Below, piece by piece: positions 50,841 to 62,059 of a DNA stretch of 64,000 nucleotides; position 1 is the stretch's first letter, and each line of letters starts with the position of its first letter. A program made the translations under genes and the position numbers. The notes under the pieces were generated by a model that saw nothing but the letters and a program-made list of their open reading frames with translations, was not told where the DNA came from and made no database searches. Where the stretch lies: positions 215,496,654-215,560,653 of the forward strand of contig NC_081411.1 of NCBI RefSeq assembly GCF_030272615.1, read 5' to 3'. This DNA comes from Cryptomeria japonica. Lineage: Eukaryota > Streptophyta > Pinopsida > Cupressales > Cupressaceae.

Positions 50841-50959
50841 AGTTCTACATCAAGTGGGGGAGAAAGGAGAAGTGAAAAAAGGCTCAAATAATGCAAGAGG
50901 ATGAATGAGAAAGTACTAGTTCATCTTGCCATGTTGCTACTCCAGAAGCAGGGGACTTA

Positions 50960-51220
50960 TTGATGGTGAGAAGGATATTACTCAAGCCATCCAAGGAGAA
51001 GGAAATGACACAAAGGAGGGCTCTTTTCAAAACCACATGCAAATGCAAGGTTGTCATAGATTCAAGTAGCACTAATAATATGGTGTCTTGTGAAATGATT
51101 GATAAACTAAAATTAGCAAGAATTCCTCATGAAGCACCCTATAAGGTGTCTCGGTTGAATGATAATCAGTCACTTGTGGTTAATGAGAAAACATTAGGGT
51201 ACATACACAAAGGTGGTGGT
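50960..51220 (+). pseudogene. protease start of the second gypsy element, truncated
   Basis: CKCKVVIDSSSTNNMVS is the aspartic protease active-site region with DSS for DSG. EMIDKLKLARIPHEAPYKVS follows. The sequence leaves the gypsy reading near 51,210, where the DNA transposon begins. No RT or integrase of this element is found in the window. Confidence 0.7.
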
Positions 51221-51264
51221 CAGAAAAGTGGACACCACCCAAAAAAAACATGGAAAAACAAGCA

Positions 51265-51465
51265 GCGCGTACGTGGTTATAAAATTTGAAATCACCACAT
51301 ACGCGCTCAGGTCCATTGTTCCCGAACCTAGAAAAGATAGCGTTGCTTTTAGGAAAAGTAGCGCGTACGCGCTACCTTTAGGAAAATCAGTGCATACACG
51401 CTACTAATAGGAAAATGAGCACGTACGTGCTAATAAGCCCTAAAGAACCGCGTACATGTTGCTTG
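51265..51465. repeat. left subterminal palindromic motif cluster
   Basis: Motif copies: GCGCGTACGTGG (51,273), ACATACGCGCTC (51,299), TAGCGCGTACGCGCTA (51,359, a perfect palindrome), TGCATACACGCTA (51,391), GCACGTACGTGC (51,419) and CGCGTACATG (51,450). Several follow TAGGAAAA spacers. Repeated subterminal sites usually bind the element's own transposition protein. Confidence 0.7.
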
Positions 51466-51579
51466 TCAAAAAAAGTTTTTTTAAAAAAACTGGGTCTGAT
51501 TTTCCCGTGACAATCATGTTTTTTCCCCATTTTCTCCACCAAACCGCGAATAGGGTGCCTCATTTCTCCTCCAGACACT

Positions 51580-54166
51580 ATGGATCAAGGTTAGCTTTTG
51601 TTAATTTTTGTCTTTCTTTCTTGTTTGTTCATTTTATTTTACGTTTTGAATTTAATTTCATTAATTTTGATTGGGTTTTTTCATTTTTTGTTTCAAAAAC
51701 TAGATTCTGATAACCCACAACCTGAACAACAAAATGCACCTCCTTAAAACCCACAAGATACACCCCCAATTCTTCCTTTTGACCGCACACCTAAAACACA
51801 AGAGCAATTAATTAGTCAATTAGGGCAAAATACGTCTAAAATCAATAGATTGATTGATAAATTGAAAACATCTGAAGTTGAGAATCCTAAATCCCTCGCC
51901 ACTAGCCTAGAAACATTAGCTAGTGGTGTCATAGTTGTTTCCACACAAATTACAAAATGGGGAAACTTTAGGGGTAGGTGTCATCAATACTATGCTGATG
52001 GGTTATCATACGAGGGAGTCAAAAACAAAAATATTAGTAAACAACAAATATGTGTCCTTTTTGTTGATCCTAAAATTGGTCAGTCATTACCTCTTAATGC
52101 AAAGAAATTTCCCATACATTGTGTACCAATGTGCAGATGAAGAATCTTTTTTGGCAAAGGTGGTGGATGCTCTTTGATGATCCACCTTGTAATAATTATG
52201 AGGTGCCATTGTATTTTTTGAGAAAAGTATATTGTGAGTTTGTGCTCAATGCGCGGCCAAACTATTTTGACATGTGAGAGTTCCATGGTAGAGGTGGCGG
52301 CTCTGCCCAAGATAGACCTGGAGCCCGTAGGCGAGTAGCTCTGGAGAGTCGTCACCCCCAAGCACCCAAACCCAAGGTGCATTAGGTAGTCCCAATAGAG
52401 CTCAAAGAGTCGATGGAGCTGCAGACTCTTTAGGTGGCCACAGCATTTACTGGTGTCATCATCCAGTATGGAACATCGTTAGCACACCCTATTGTACTGG
52501 ATGATGAGCCATTAGTTGCTCCAGGTGGCGACAAAGAGCCCATTCAGCATATGTGTGTTAGTTGTTCGGGGATAGATGATGTGGCCGGTGCAGATGGATC
52601 CACATCTCATCTGTGCACGATTTGCGGGAGTAGATGTCAGGCCGGCATGGCTAAGGATTTCGTGTTGACAAATGAGTTGATGAACATGGTGTTTGCCCAT
52701 CAGCGACAGACATGGGTGTGTTGATTTGAATTCATAGCATTTTATTTATCAGTCACTTTAAATTTATAATTACATAAATGACTTTTCATTTATACATCGA
52801 TTTAAATTGAGACAAATAATATGCAATTCAGGATGCAGTAGCGGTATCCCATACTCCTCCCCCAGTTACTATAGCTGCAACTTTGATGCCTGAGGTATAA
52901 ATTTTGTAACATTTTAAAATAGAATAGTACACTTTGAATTTAAAAATATTACAAGATATACTAACTATCTTTAATTCTTGGTCCAATTTTTGGTTTGTAG
53001 GTGTTGACAGGGGACCAAATGTCCCAGATTGATGATATCACGCTCTCAACAATCGATTTTGGCCTACAAGGCTATACGGTATCATATTTTGTACAACCCT
53101 TTTTATGTATTATTTTGATGGAATATGCAAGTCATTTCATTTTAAATTTTTTAAATTATGTTTAATATATTATCTGTACTAATATCACATATTAATTTTT
53201 TTTTTTTAGGATACCCCCTCCGCGTCTAGGCCTCGTCCTAAGAAAAATAATTCCTCGAAGACGCCAAAACGTGGGAAGAAGGCAATTGAACACATTTTTA
53301 GTTGTACAATTGTTTGAAAATGTTGAAATCAAGTATTAGTTGGGGTTTGTAGATTGATTAGTGTTTTTTGTCTATTTTGCATGTAAGCGACCATTGAGCT
53401 ATGTGGATTTGTTGAATGCACCTGATTCCTCTATGGATCAAGAGAGGGCAGAGGTATGTATCTCTACTTTATTTTCTTTATTTCATGATTATATACACAT
53501 TTACATGTGAACTTGTGATATATTATAATATTATAATTTTTTCATACAGGAAATATCCATAGTTGTTTCATCAATGGCGAGCCCTCCTCCGTGCGCTAGA
53601 GAAGCATCTCAGGATCTAGTACACTTTTGTTTGATATATTACATTAATTTTTTTTAACCTACAATACTTATCATTATATTAATTGTATTTAATCTTTGTT
53701 CATTTTTTGTATAGGTAATAGCGACAGTTTCTCCATCGATGGTAGGCCATCCTCAATCCATTGGAGAAGCATCTCGAGCACGGGTACGTCATTGTTCTCT
53801 ATATTATAGCTTTTAAGTGTTTTTGATATATTTATGTTAGTACATTGTATTAATTGTACATTTAATCTACAATAGACCCTTCACGGTATGGTCATAATGT
53901 GGATCCTTTTAAGTATGTCTTCAAGAAAACTCCTAAGAGTGACAAGGAGAGGAGAGCGAAGACATTAGCTCCTAGATTAGCTGATGAGGTAATCTACATT
54001 TCAATTGCAAAGGAACTATAATTAAATGCATAGTTATGTTGTTAATTGTGAACTATTTTCTACAAAAGAATTATAACTTGGTTTTTGAATTGTGGTTTTG
54101 CACCCATCTACAGAGCCGCGTACTGCATCGAAGAGGCTTGATTTTGATGATCCACCACAATTTTAG
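51580..54166 (+). pseudogene. multi-exon accessory gene of the DNA transposon
   Basis: ATG at 51,580 (MDQ) is followed by a GT..AG intron and an exon from 51,704 reading KTQEQLISQLGQNTSKINRL and RGRCHQYYADGLSYEGV. After a stop (51,745) and a frame change near 52,105 it continues with YQCADEESFLAKVV and LYFLRKVYCEFVLNARPN. Next is a zinc-binding-like CVSC...CTICGSRC segment (52,550-52,640). Then come several short exons with good GT..AG borders at about 52,833, 53,001, 53,210, 53,390, 53,551, 53,716 and 53,877. The last parts are basic (RPRPKKNNSSKTPKRGKK, YVFKKTPKSDKERRAK). Length and basic tail fit a DNA-binding accessory protein; this is inferred. Confidence 0.5.
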
Positions 54167-54649
54167 GATCATATAGTGTTAGTTTTGGTCTTAGAATGAC
54201 CAATACATGTAGATATATTCTACATTTTTATTGTATATCAATGTGGACATGGCACATGCCACATTTTTGTAATAATTGTATTGACTTGGCAGACATGCCT
54301 TTTTTGATATATATAAATGTTGATATTTGATCCAATAAATGTGTATTGAGTTCATTATATTGTATCCGTTGTATTTTTTGGTTGTCCTTTTATAAAGTTA
54401 ATTGATCATTTGCTTATGTAATCAACAATATGAATATAAACAACAAAAAATTATGATATAAAACATTGCAATCATGGAATATGATTTGATAAAATTTCTA
54501 AAATGTTGAATTAACCCTACAAAAATCCTTGTATTTAGTTCATTATTGTGTATTTGTTGTATTTGGTGGCTTCCCTTTTATAAATTTAAATGAATATTTG
54601 CCTATGTAATCAACAATATGAATATAAACAACAATATGTGTTTGGTGCG

Positions 54650-55890
54650 AGAACACCCTCACGCTCGCAATGGTCAAATTTTGGTTGTCGTGTGCACAAA
54701 CTGACGTTACGAGCGCGTCCGGGTGGGCAGGTTTACACTAGGCATGCTCCTCTCGTGCATCCCAAAGCGTCAGAACGTCAAGAGTCATACCCTGCTGATG
54801 CGATCTCTCAAGTGCCCTAAGTCCAAAAAATTATCAAACTTTGATAGATTATTTCTTCCAATCCATGACACATATGATCGATCTGTTTGAACCCATGGGG
54901 TTGCGTGAGGCTCCTATACAATGGCCTATCTCGGCTTTCAATGACTCGGGGCCATTTTCAATTGGTAGTATTTTTTTGCATGCTACAAAAACTATTAGTT
55001 GCATGCAATGCAAAGTTGTGGGATTGGCTAGAATTGATTCGATTCGTCGTGTGCATAAACCAACATCACGAGCGCATCTAGGTGGGCAATTTTATGCTAG
55101 GCATGCTCTTCTCGTGTATCCCAAAGCGTCAGAACGTCGAGAGTCATACCCTACCAGCGCGATCTCTTAAGTGCCCTGAGTCCAAAAAATTGTTGAACTT
55201 TGACGGATTGTTTCTTCCAATCCAGGACACATATGATCGATCTTTTTGAACCTATGGGGTCACATGAGGCTCCTCTATAATGGCCTATCTCAGTTTTTGA
55301 TGACTCTGAGCCATTTTCAATTGGTAGCATTTTTTTTCCTATTGCAAAAACTATCAGTTGCATGCAATGCAAAGTTGCAAGATTGGATAGAATTGATTTG
55401 GTTCGTCGTGTGCACAATCCGACGTCACAAGTGCATCCGAGTGGGCAAGTTTACACTAGGCATTTTCCTCTCATGCATCCCAAAGCACCAGAACATCGAG
55501 AGTCATACCCTACTAGCGCAATCTCTCAAGTAACCTGAGTCCAAACAATTATCAAACTTTGGTGGATTGTTTCTTCCAATCCAGGACACATATGATCGAT
55601 CTATTTCAACCTATGGGGTAGTGTGAGGCTCCTCTACAATGGCATATCTTAGTTTTTGATGACTCTGAGCCATTTTCAATTGGTAATATTTTTTCGCCTG
55701 CTACAAAAATCGTTAGTTACATGCAATGCAAAGTTGCAAGATTGGCTAGAATTGATTTGGTTCGTCGTGTGCACAATCTGACGTCACGAGCGCATCCGGG
55801 TGGGCAGGTTTACACTAGCCATGCTCCTCTCATGCATCCCAAAGCATTGGAATGTCAAGAATCATACCCTACCGACGCGATCTCTCAAGT
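54650..55890. repeat. tandem array, period 359 bp, about 3.5 copies
   Basis: The string CGTGTGCAxAA begins at 54,689, 55,048, 55,407 and 55,766, exactly 359 bases apart each time. Units share GGTGGGCAGGTTTACACTAG, TCCAATCCAGGACACATATG and TGCATGCAATGCAAAGTTG. The period is not a multiple of three, so frames across it are not genes. The array lies between the 3' ends of the two transposon genes, and its last unit abuts the broken transposase end. Confidence 0.9.
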
Positions 55891-57769
55891 GCCTCAGTCA
55901 AATTCCAAAAATGTTGTACACCTCTTGTCATATGTATCCTTGTCAACCAATAAAACATCCTTGCATTCTTAAATTGTGCGGTGCAATTATCTGACCATAT
56001 TAAGTGTTGGTTGTATCGTATGTTCCTTCCCCTTAAACTATCATAGAAAACTTTCAAGCATCCTTGTATAAACTCTGATGAATGAGTACGATCATCACTT
56101 ATGTAGAAGTGATACTCTCTTACAACCTTTCTATCCTCCTTTGTGCTATCATCTGCATGCATGAATGCTATGTGTACAAAAATAGAAACTTGTGTAGAAT
56201 GATAATACATAGATTAAACTTCATTTTGAGGTTGTAGTGTATAATTTTCAGCAAAATCAATGATAGAGACAATGGTGTCAAGAGAAAATATGTCCTTACA
56301 TAACTTGAATTTCTCATCTAACCATCGAGCTCTATGTGTATGCATTATGTACTCATAAACTAGTTTCTCTTGAAACATTTTCATAAATTCAGCTACACAT
56401 ATATCATTTTTCACTAGCTCATATCTCGTCAAATCTTTTCCATCTTTAACTCCATATGTTGTCTTGTATTTTCCAAAAGAAATTAGTTTCCTACCAATTT
56501 CATGTGTGCTCTCCAAATGTACACATCTTGGTAAATGTTGTAAACCACCACATATAGCACAAAAACCTTCCAAACAAGGCATCTTATAATAAATGCAACC
56601 ATCATGTCTATTACATAGCACACTTGAAATAAATTTTCTTACCGACTTAGGAGGTGCTTGTATATTGCATTCCTGCAAAATATCGTTAGTGTGCAAAGTA
56701 GAACAAATATGACGAAAAATATCATAGTGCATGGAAAATTCAATATGCATCCTACAACAACACGTGGTGCATACATGATTAATCTTAATATAAAAAGGTT
56801 TTGCCATTTCAAAAAAAAATTCAGAAATTCTTATTTGAGGAAACTTTTGAAGGAATCTTTCATAAAATTTAGTTTGAGTCATATCCAAATAGTGTTTGGA
56901 ATGTGGATCATGATTTGTAGACCCGATTCGCCTTCTAACAACATCTCTTTGGTTGGGCGAAACTCTTGTGTTGTCATGCCAAAAAATTCAATTAATGCTC
57001 TTAGTGCATCAACAACAACCTTGCCTTTGCATGGTAGTCTACTAGAGAATGCCCAAAGAGAATTATTGTTAGGTTCCTCTATTTTTTCCCACCTCTTTTA
57101 TGCTTTACTTAATGTTGTTCTACTAATGTTTAATGACTTACTTGTTTTGCTTATCAAAAGATCTTTTTTTATTTTCTTTCTCATTATGGTTGATGTAATG
57201 ATGCATCAAGTAGCATTAGAATCTTTAGTACGTGATTTTGAACCAATAGCTTGATATGCATCAAATAGATTTCTCACAATAGTTCTTTCACTGTTACTTT
57301 CAGATGATCTTAGGCCTAGAATTTTCATTGTCTCTCTAAAATTCAAATTTTTAATCATTTGAACAATTAATTGACATCTTGCGGTTTGATTTAAGTTTTC
57401 AAAATAGTTTTGCCACATTCTTTTAACCATTCTCCTACAAGTTCTTTCATTCATTTTATCGGGCATTGGCTTCAATATATTATCATCAATGTCAATTAGA
57501 TACTTTGGTTTCCTACGAATGATTCTAGGAGGTGTTAACATCGGTGCATTATGTACATTCAATCCATCAAATAGAGAAGGTGTATGTTCATCATTTAATT
57601 GATTATTCAATGTGGTTTCTTCTTCAATTGCATTAGGTTCATATGGTAAATCAAATGTCTCTTCTTCAATTGCATTAGGTACATTATGTTCGTTTGGTAA
57701 ATCGAATCGCGATGTTGAGGATGACATACCTTCTTCTTCCATTGTTCTTATGTCACGTAATTTCTTCAT
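55869..57769 (-). pseudogene. DDE-type transposase-like gene, truncated and frameshifted
   Basis: Reading from 57,769 down, the N-terminal part has an acidic start, TCRRMVKRMWQNYFENLNQT and a helix-turn-helix-like region. A decayed part (57,205-56,890) gives ISKTSKSLNISRTTLSKA and VVDALRALIEFFGMT in other frames. The next piece (56,888-55,869) is open except for one stop at 56,214-56,216. It has Cys/His-rich zinc-binding text (CTTCCCRMH, FCAICGGLQHLPRCVH), then IIDFAENY and WSDNCTAQFKNARMFYW. These two Asp motifs are likely catalytic acids one and two. The third acid would follow HFWNLTEA but is lost where the 359-bp array begins. The family is not identified. Confidence 0.65.
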
Positions 57770-58180
57770 ATGTTACCTTTGTCTTTCCTTTTCAGCCTCT
57801 CGTTGTTCCATTGTTCCTCGCTTGTTCTTTCCCATGGTTGATATCGGTTGTCCTAAATAGAATCATATTGCACATATATGTAAACAAAAGTTCATAAACA
57901 AACAAATAACCATAAATATACATCTTATCATTATTTTTTTGAATCAAAACTATTAAAAAATCACAATAATATTGACCTAATAAGAACAACAATTCAATCA
58001 TTTGAAATCATGCAAAAACAAAAAATTCACTTAATTCTATGTATAAAACAATGATAGAAGTGCTGACATGGTTGCAGTGGGGCCTTCAACGACCTCAAAA
58101 ACTTATTTTGAAGATGTTGAGGCTCTTGGTAAAATAAAACTATGTCTAAGTACCCCATACACACTATATTAATAACTGTG
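57770..58180. other. 5' region of the transposase gene
   Basis: AT-rich leader or promoter sequence of the minus-strand gene. The stretch 58,026-58,085 recurs at 60,930-60,980. Confidence 0.45.
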
Positions 58181-58430
58181 TGCACGTTGTTAGTCCATAA
58201 AATGTTGGCAAGCCCAACGGTATTTTTTTCCACTTTGTACTAATAAGTAGCGCGTACACACTCCTAAGCCTTAAAATGTTATGGTAGGGCAGTGAACTAA
58301 TAGGCTCAGTACCCCGTACACACTTGCAAGTAATAAGTATCGCATACGCACTCCTACGCCTTAAAAATGTTATGGCAGAGCAGTGAACTAATAGGTTTAG
58401 TACCACGTATGTGCTATTTATAGTAGAAAA
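58180..58430. repeat. right subterminal motif cluster
   Basis: Motif copies: GTGTGCACGTTG (58,179), TAGCGCGTACACAC (58,247), CCCCGTACACAC (58,312), ATCGCATACGCAC (58,338) and CCACGTATGTGC (58,402). They sit in two similar sub-blocks that share CCTTAAAATGTTATGG and CAGTGAACTAATAGG. They mirror the left cluster. Confidence 0.65.
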
Positions 58431-58433
58431 AAT

Positions 58434-58579
58434 GTGAAGGAAAAGGGAGGGAGTGAGAGAGAGAGAGAGGGGAGGGAGAGGGGGGAGAGTAGGAGGAGGT
58501 ACAGAGAAGGAGGGGGGAGAGAGAGGGAGAGAGAGAGAGAGGGGGGGGAAGGGAAGGAGAGAGGGAGAAAGGGGGGAGG

Positions 58580-58644
<65 letters not shown>

Positions 58645-58707
58645 GGAGGAAGGGAGAAGGGGAGAGAGGGAGAAGGGGAGAGAGGGAGAGAGAGGTAGAG
58701 AGAGAGA

Positions 58708-58744
<37 letters not shown>

Positions 58745-58844
58745 AGGGAGGGAGATAAGGGGTATGGAGGAAGAGAGAGAGAGAGAGAGGGGGGGAGGGG
58801 GAGGGGGAGGGAGGGAGGGAGGGAGGGAGAGAAGAATGGGTATG

Positions 58845-58883
<39 letters not shown>

Positions 58884-58940
58884 GGGGGAGGGAGGGAAGG
58901 AGGGAGAGAAGAAGGGGTATGAGGAAGAGAGAATGGGAGA
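58434..58940. repeat. polypurine (GA)n-rich tract
   Basis: About 500 bases of almost only G and A on the plus strand, with pure (GA)n runs and GGGAGG units. The plus strand then changes to C and T at 58,950. Confidence 0.97.
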
Positions 58941-58949
58941 GAATCAAGT

Positions 58950-59455
58950 CTCTCTCCCTCTCTCCCTCTCTCCCTCTCTTCTCACCTCTCTCTCTCTAGT
59001 CTCTTGTACTCTAATTACATCCCTCCCTCTCACTCAGACTCTCTCTATCTCTCACCCTCTCTCTCCTTCCCTCCCTCCACCTCTTAGGTCTCTCTTTCTC
59101 TCCCAATCCCTCTATCCACCTCTTAGATCTCTCTATATCTCCCCCACTCCTTATCTCTCTCTCACATTCTCTTAGGTATCTCTATCCCACTCTCTCTCTC
59201 TCTTTGAGTCCCCTTCTCTGTGTTTCTCTATATCTCTATCTCTCCCTCTATTTCCCTCTCTCTCCATCTCTCTCTCCCCCTCCCTTTCCCTTTCTCTATC
59301 TCTATCTCCCTGTCTCTCTCTCTCTCTCCATCTCTCTTTCTCTCATTTATCTCTTGTCTCTCCCTCTTAGTCTCTATCTATCTATCTCACTCTCCTCCTC
59401 TCTTAGGTGCATCTCTCTCACATTTCATCCCTCTCCTCCCCCTCTCTCCCTCTCT
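58950..59455. repeat. polypyrimidine (CT)n-rich tract
   Basis: About 500 bases of CTCTCCCTCTC-type sequence. It is the complement type of the GA tract just before it, so the pair can fold back. Confidence 0.97.
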
Positions 59456-60205
59456 AGGGTCATATGGTATCCTAGGGATCCATGCATGTGTCCTAAGGGG
59501 TCATAGGACACCATATGACCCATAATGATACATAAGAGGCCATATGGAGTCTTAAGGGGTCATAGGACACCATATGACCCCTTAGCACACCATACAACCC
59601 ATAATGACACCAAATGATGTCCTAAGGGGTCATAGAACACTATATAACCTTTTAGGACACCATACGACCCATAACAACACCATATGGAGTCCTAAGGAGT
59701 CAAATGGTCTCCCAAGGGGTCGTTAGAGACCATATGACCCCTTAGGACACCATATGACCCCAAACAACAACATATGGTGTCCTAAGGGGTCATAAGGTGT
59801 CCTAGGGGTCATAGGACACCATAAGACACATGACAACAACATATGGTGTTGTAAGGGGTCATAAGACACCATATGACCCTTAGAAGACAATATGACCCCT
59901 AACAACATCTAAGGGGTCATATGACACTATATGATTCCTTAGCACACCATAGGACCTATAATGACACCAAATAGTGTCCTAAGAGTTCATATGACCCTTT
60001 AGGACACCATATAGTGTTGTTATGGGTTGTATGTTGTCTTGAGGGGTCATATGGCATCCTATGACCCCTTAGGACACCATATGGTGTTGTTATGGGTCGT
60101 ATGGTGTCTTAAGGGGCCATTTGGTGTCCTAAGGGGTCATAGGACACCATATGACCTCTTAGGAAACAATATGATCTCTAATGACACCTAAGGGGTCATA
60201 TGGTG
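59455..60205. repeat. foldback minisatellite with units in both orientations
   Basis: The motif AAGGGGTCATATGGTGTCCT and its reverse complement alternate for about 750 bases, with CATATG palindromes at many centres. Neighbouring units form near-perfect inverted repeats. Variants include TGTTATGGGTCGTATGGTG. Confidence 0.92.
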
Positions 60206-60411
60206 GGCTGATAAAATGATATATTATTTAAAGTTATGAATAGAACATCATAAAATAGAACATCGGTAGCTTAGTTTTGATATAGCTAAGTTAGACCATT
60301 GTCAACATAAGAGAGACTCCAAGGGAACAAACAACGAGGTTTCGCTAAAAATCAAGTGTAAAAGCTTGACCTAACCCTAAGAGTACTACCTTTCTAAAAC
60401 ATATGATGTTA

Positions 60412-60930
60412 TTAAATTTGCAAGGTTATAGGACTGATCTCGATTGTGACTATAGGAATTACAGACTTGATTTCTTTCATGGGTATGTACCCTTCCAAGC
60501 CTTTTGACAAGTGATGATCATCATATACGACCACTGCCATGCTTACAACAAACTTTAATTTCTTTAGGTGACAGGCATTGTATAACAGCATGGGAACTCT
60601 TGCATACCCACCACTTTCATTCTCTATGACATCATCAATGTTACTCTTCCTCTTTCTCTTCCTATCGGTTGTTTCTTTCTGAAAAACATATTGCAAGTAG
60701 TCTGACTCATCATTTTGCTTTATTAACACTATTTTCCACATCTACTCTGCTCATTAAAAACACATTCGAGAAGAATATTGTTGCAGGTTTCCTTGTTTGT
60801 CACAGTAATGCACTTGTGGTTCAATTTCAGACCCTTCTTCCTCCTATTCAATATACACACACAAGTCCATCAGTCAATTTTCTTAGGAGAGCATACATGA
60901 TAAAAATCAAAGAGGAAGTTGCAAACAAGA
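60412..60930 (-). pseudogene. unrecognised short coding remnant
   Basis: From 60,930 down the strand reads GSEIEPQVHYCDKQGNLQQY, then stops, then a 109-codon frame (60,741-60,412) with basic DRKRKRKSNIDD and NACHLKKLKFVVSMAVVVYD. It precedes the transposase on the same strand and may be part of the same element. No function can be assigned. Confidence 0.3.
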
Positions 60931-60984
60931 AATAAATTCACTTACTTCTATAGAAGTGCAGACACGGTTGCATTGGGGTATGGA

Positions 60985-61185
60985 GGGAGGGAGGGAGAGA
61001 AGAAGAGAGAGAGAGATATGGGGTATGGAAGAAGGGAGAAGGGGAGAGAGGGAGAGAGGGAGAGATGGGGTATGGAGGAAGGGAGAAGGGGAGAGGGAGA
61101 GAGAAAGGGAGGGGGAGAGAGAGGGAGAGGGAGGGAGAGAGACAGAGACAAAGAGAGACAAAGATAGAGAGAAAGAGAGGCACCT
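60985..61185. repeat. second GA-rich tract
   Basis: Repeats of GGTATGGAGGAAGGGAGAAGG and (GA)n. It follows a copy of the 58,026-58,085 sequence (TTCACTTACTTCTATAGAAG and TGCAGACACGGTTGCA), so this end resembles the right side of the transposon. Confidence 0.9.
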
Positions 61186-61239
61186 TGTACGCGCTTGAGA
61201 GGGGGAGACAATACACTTATATGCGTTTATATATATAGG

Positions 61240-61500
61240 GTAAACATACAAAGTTGGGTCCCAATCCCACGGAAGTCCGCGGGTTGGGAAATGAGCCCGC
61301 TAGAAATGGGTGCCCTTTTTTACAAATCGAGCACCCGTTTAGCTTTGAGCCATCAAAAAACAAGTGTCCATTTAGCAACGGGTGCCCGAAGCTAAACGGG
61401 CATCCATTTTTGAAATGTATTTATTTTATTTTTTTAACCATTTTCTATCATTTTTACTCTTTGGAAAACGGGCAGGCATTTCTAAGGAGCACGGGTACCC
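61240..61500. repeat. GC-richer block with short inverted repeats
   Basis: CACCCGTTTAGCTTTG (61,333) pairs with GAAGCTAAACGGG (61,388). The string GGGTGCCC recurs. It may be a small element or the far end of the transposon; no coding content. Confidence 0.4.
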
Positions 61501-61800
61501 ATTTTTTTCACCTCAACTGACCCCCTAGACCATTTTTACCTCCTTCCATGTATTTAGTTTTATTTTTTATATTCTATTTTATTTATTTTTATTATTTTTC
61601 ATAAAAAAATGTTAATGTATTGTTATTTTTTAATTTTTATGTTTTAAAGTTTGAAAATCATCTTTTATTTCATGTTTAAAATAGTTTTCAGTTTTTAAAT
61701 ATTGCAAAAAAAATGAATAGTAAAAGCCATAGGAAAAAAGCAAAAAACATGAATAGTATTTAAACCATAGGAAAAAAACAAAAAACAAAAACCTAAACGA

Positions 61801-61985
61801 ACAATAAACATTAGATGCAAAAAACAGACAATAAACCCTGAACAGAAAAACAAACAATAAACATTAGACGCAAAAAACAGACAATAAACCCTGAATAGAA
61901 AAACGAACAATAAACATTAGATGCAAAAAACAGACAATAAACCCTAAACAGAAAAACGAACGTTGAACCCTAAATAGAAAAAAAT
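61801..61985. repeat. tandem repeat, period 53 bp, about 3.5 copies
   Basis: ACAATAAACATTAG begins at 61,801, 61,854 and 61,907, and a changed unit begins at 61,960. Each unit also holds GCAAAAAACAGACAATAAAC. Confidence 0.9.
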
Positions 61986-62030
61986 GAACAAATCCTAGAA
62001 GAAATTTTACTATCTTGGTTGATTAACCAT

Positions 62031-62054
62031 AAACCCTAAACCCTAAACCCTAAA
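62031..62054. repeat. interstitial plant telomere-type repeat
   Basis: Three consecutive CCCTAAA units, the plant telomere sequence, directly after the 53-bp array (whose units contain AAACCCT). More single CCCTAAA copies lie near 61,945, 61,968 and 62,075. Confidence 0.75.
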
Positions 62055-62059
62055 TTATA

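Larger units (their letters stand above)
51225..58430. mobile_element. candidate two-gene DNA transposon inserted in the second gypsy element
   Basis: Both sides carry clusters of a short GC-rich palindromic motif of the form GCGCGTACGYGC, in an otherwise AT-rich region. Between them are a plus-strand multi-exon gene (51,580-54,166), a 359-bp tandem array and a minus-strand transposase-like gene (55,869-57,769) in convergent order. Exact ends and a target duplication are not seen. A single motif copy at 61,188 and a repeat of 58,026-58,085 at 60,930-60,980 could place the right end near 61.2 kb instead. Terminal motif clusters with two genes recall CACTA- or Mutator-like elements, but neither family is recognised. 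Confidence 0.55.

Noticed and set aside
54590-55972. Frames of 60-110 codons in the 359-bp array
   Set aside because: The period is not a multiple of three and frames shift from unit to unit, so they are not conserved as protein.
58414-58999. Long open frames on both strands (Arg/Glu/Gly-rich on plus, Leu/Ser/Pro-rich on minus)
   Set aside because: They are translations of GA/CT low-complexity DNA; every frame stays open for lack of stop codons and no domain is present.
58933-59525. Ser/Leu/Pro-rich frames on the plus strand
   Set aside because: Same cause: a CT-rich tract without stop codons.
60907-61251. Several 80-114 codon frames on both strands
   Set aside because: They follow the second GA-rich tract and have no independent support.
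61630-61910. Minus-strand Phe/Cys-rich frames with repeated text
   Set aside because: They are the 53-bp tandem repeat read in translation.
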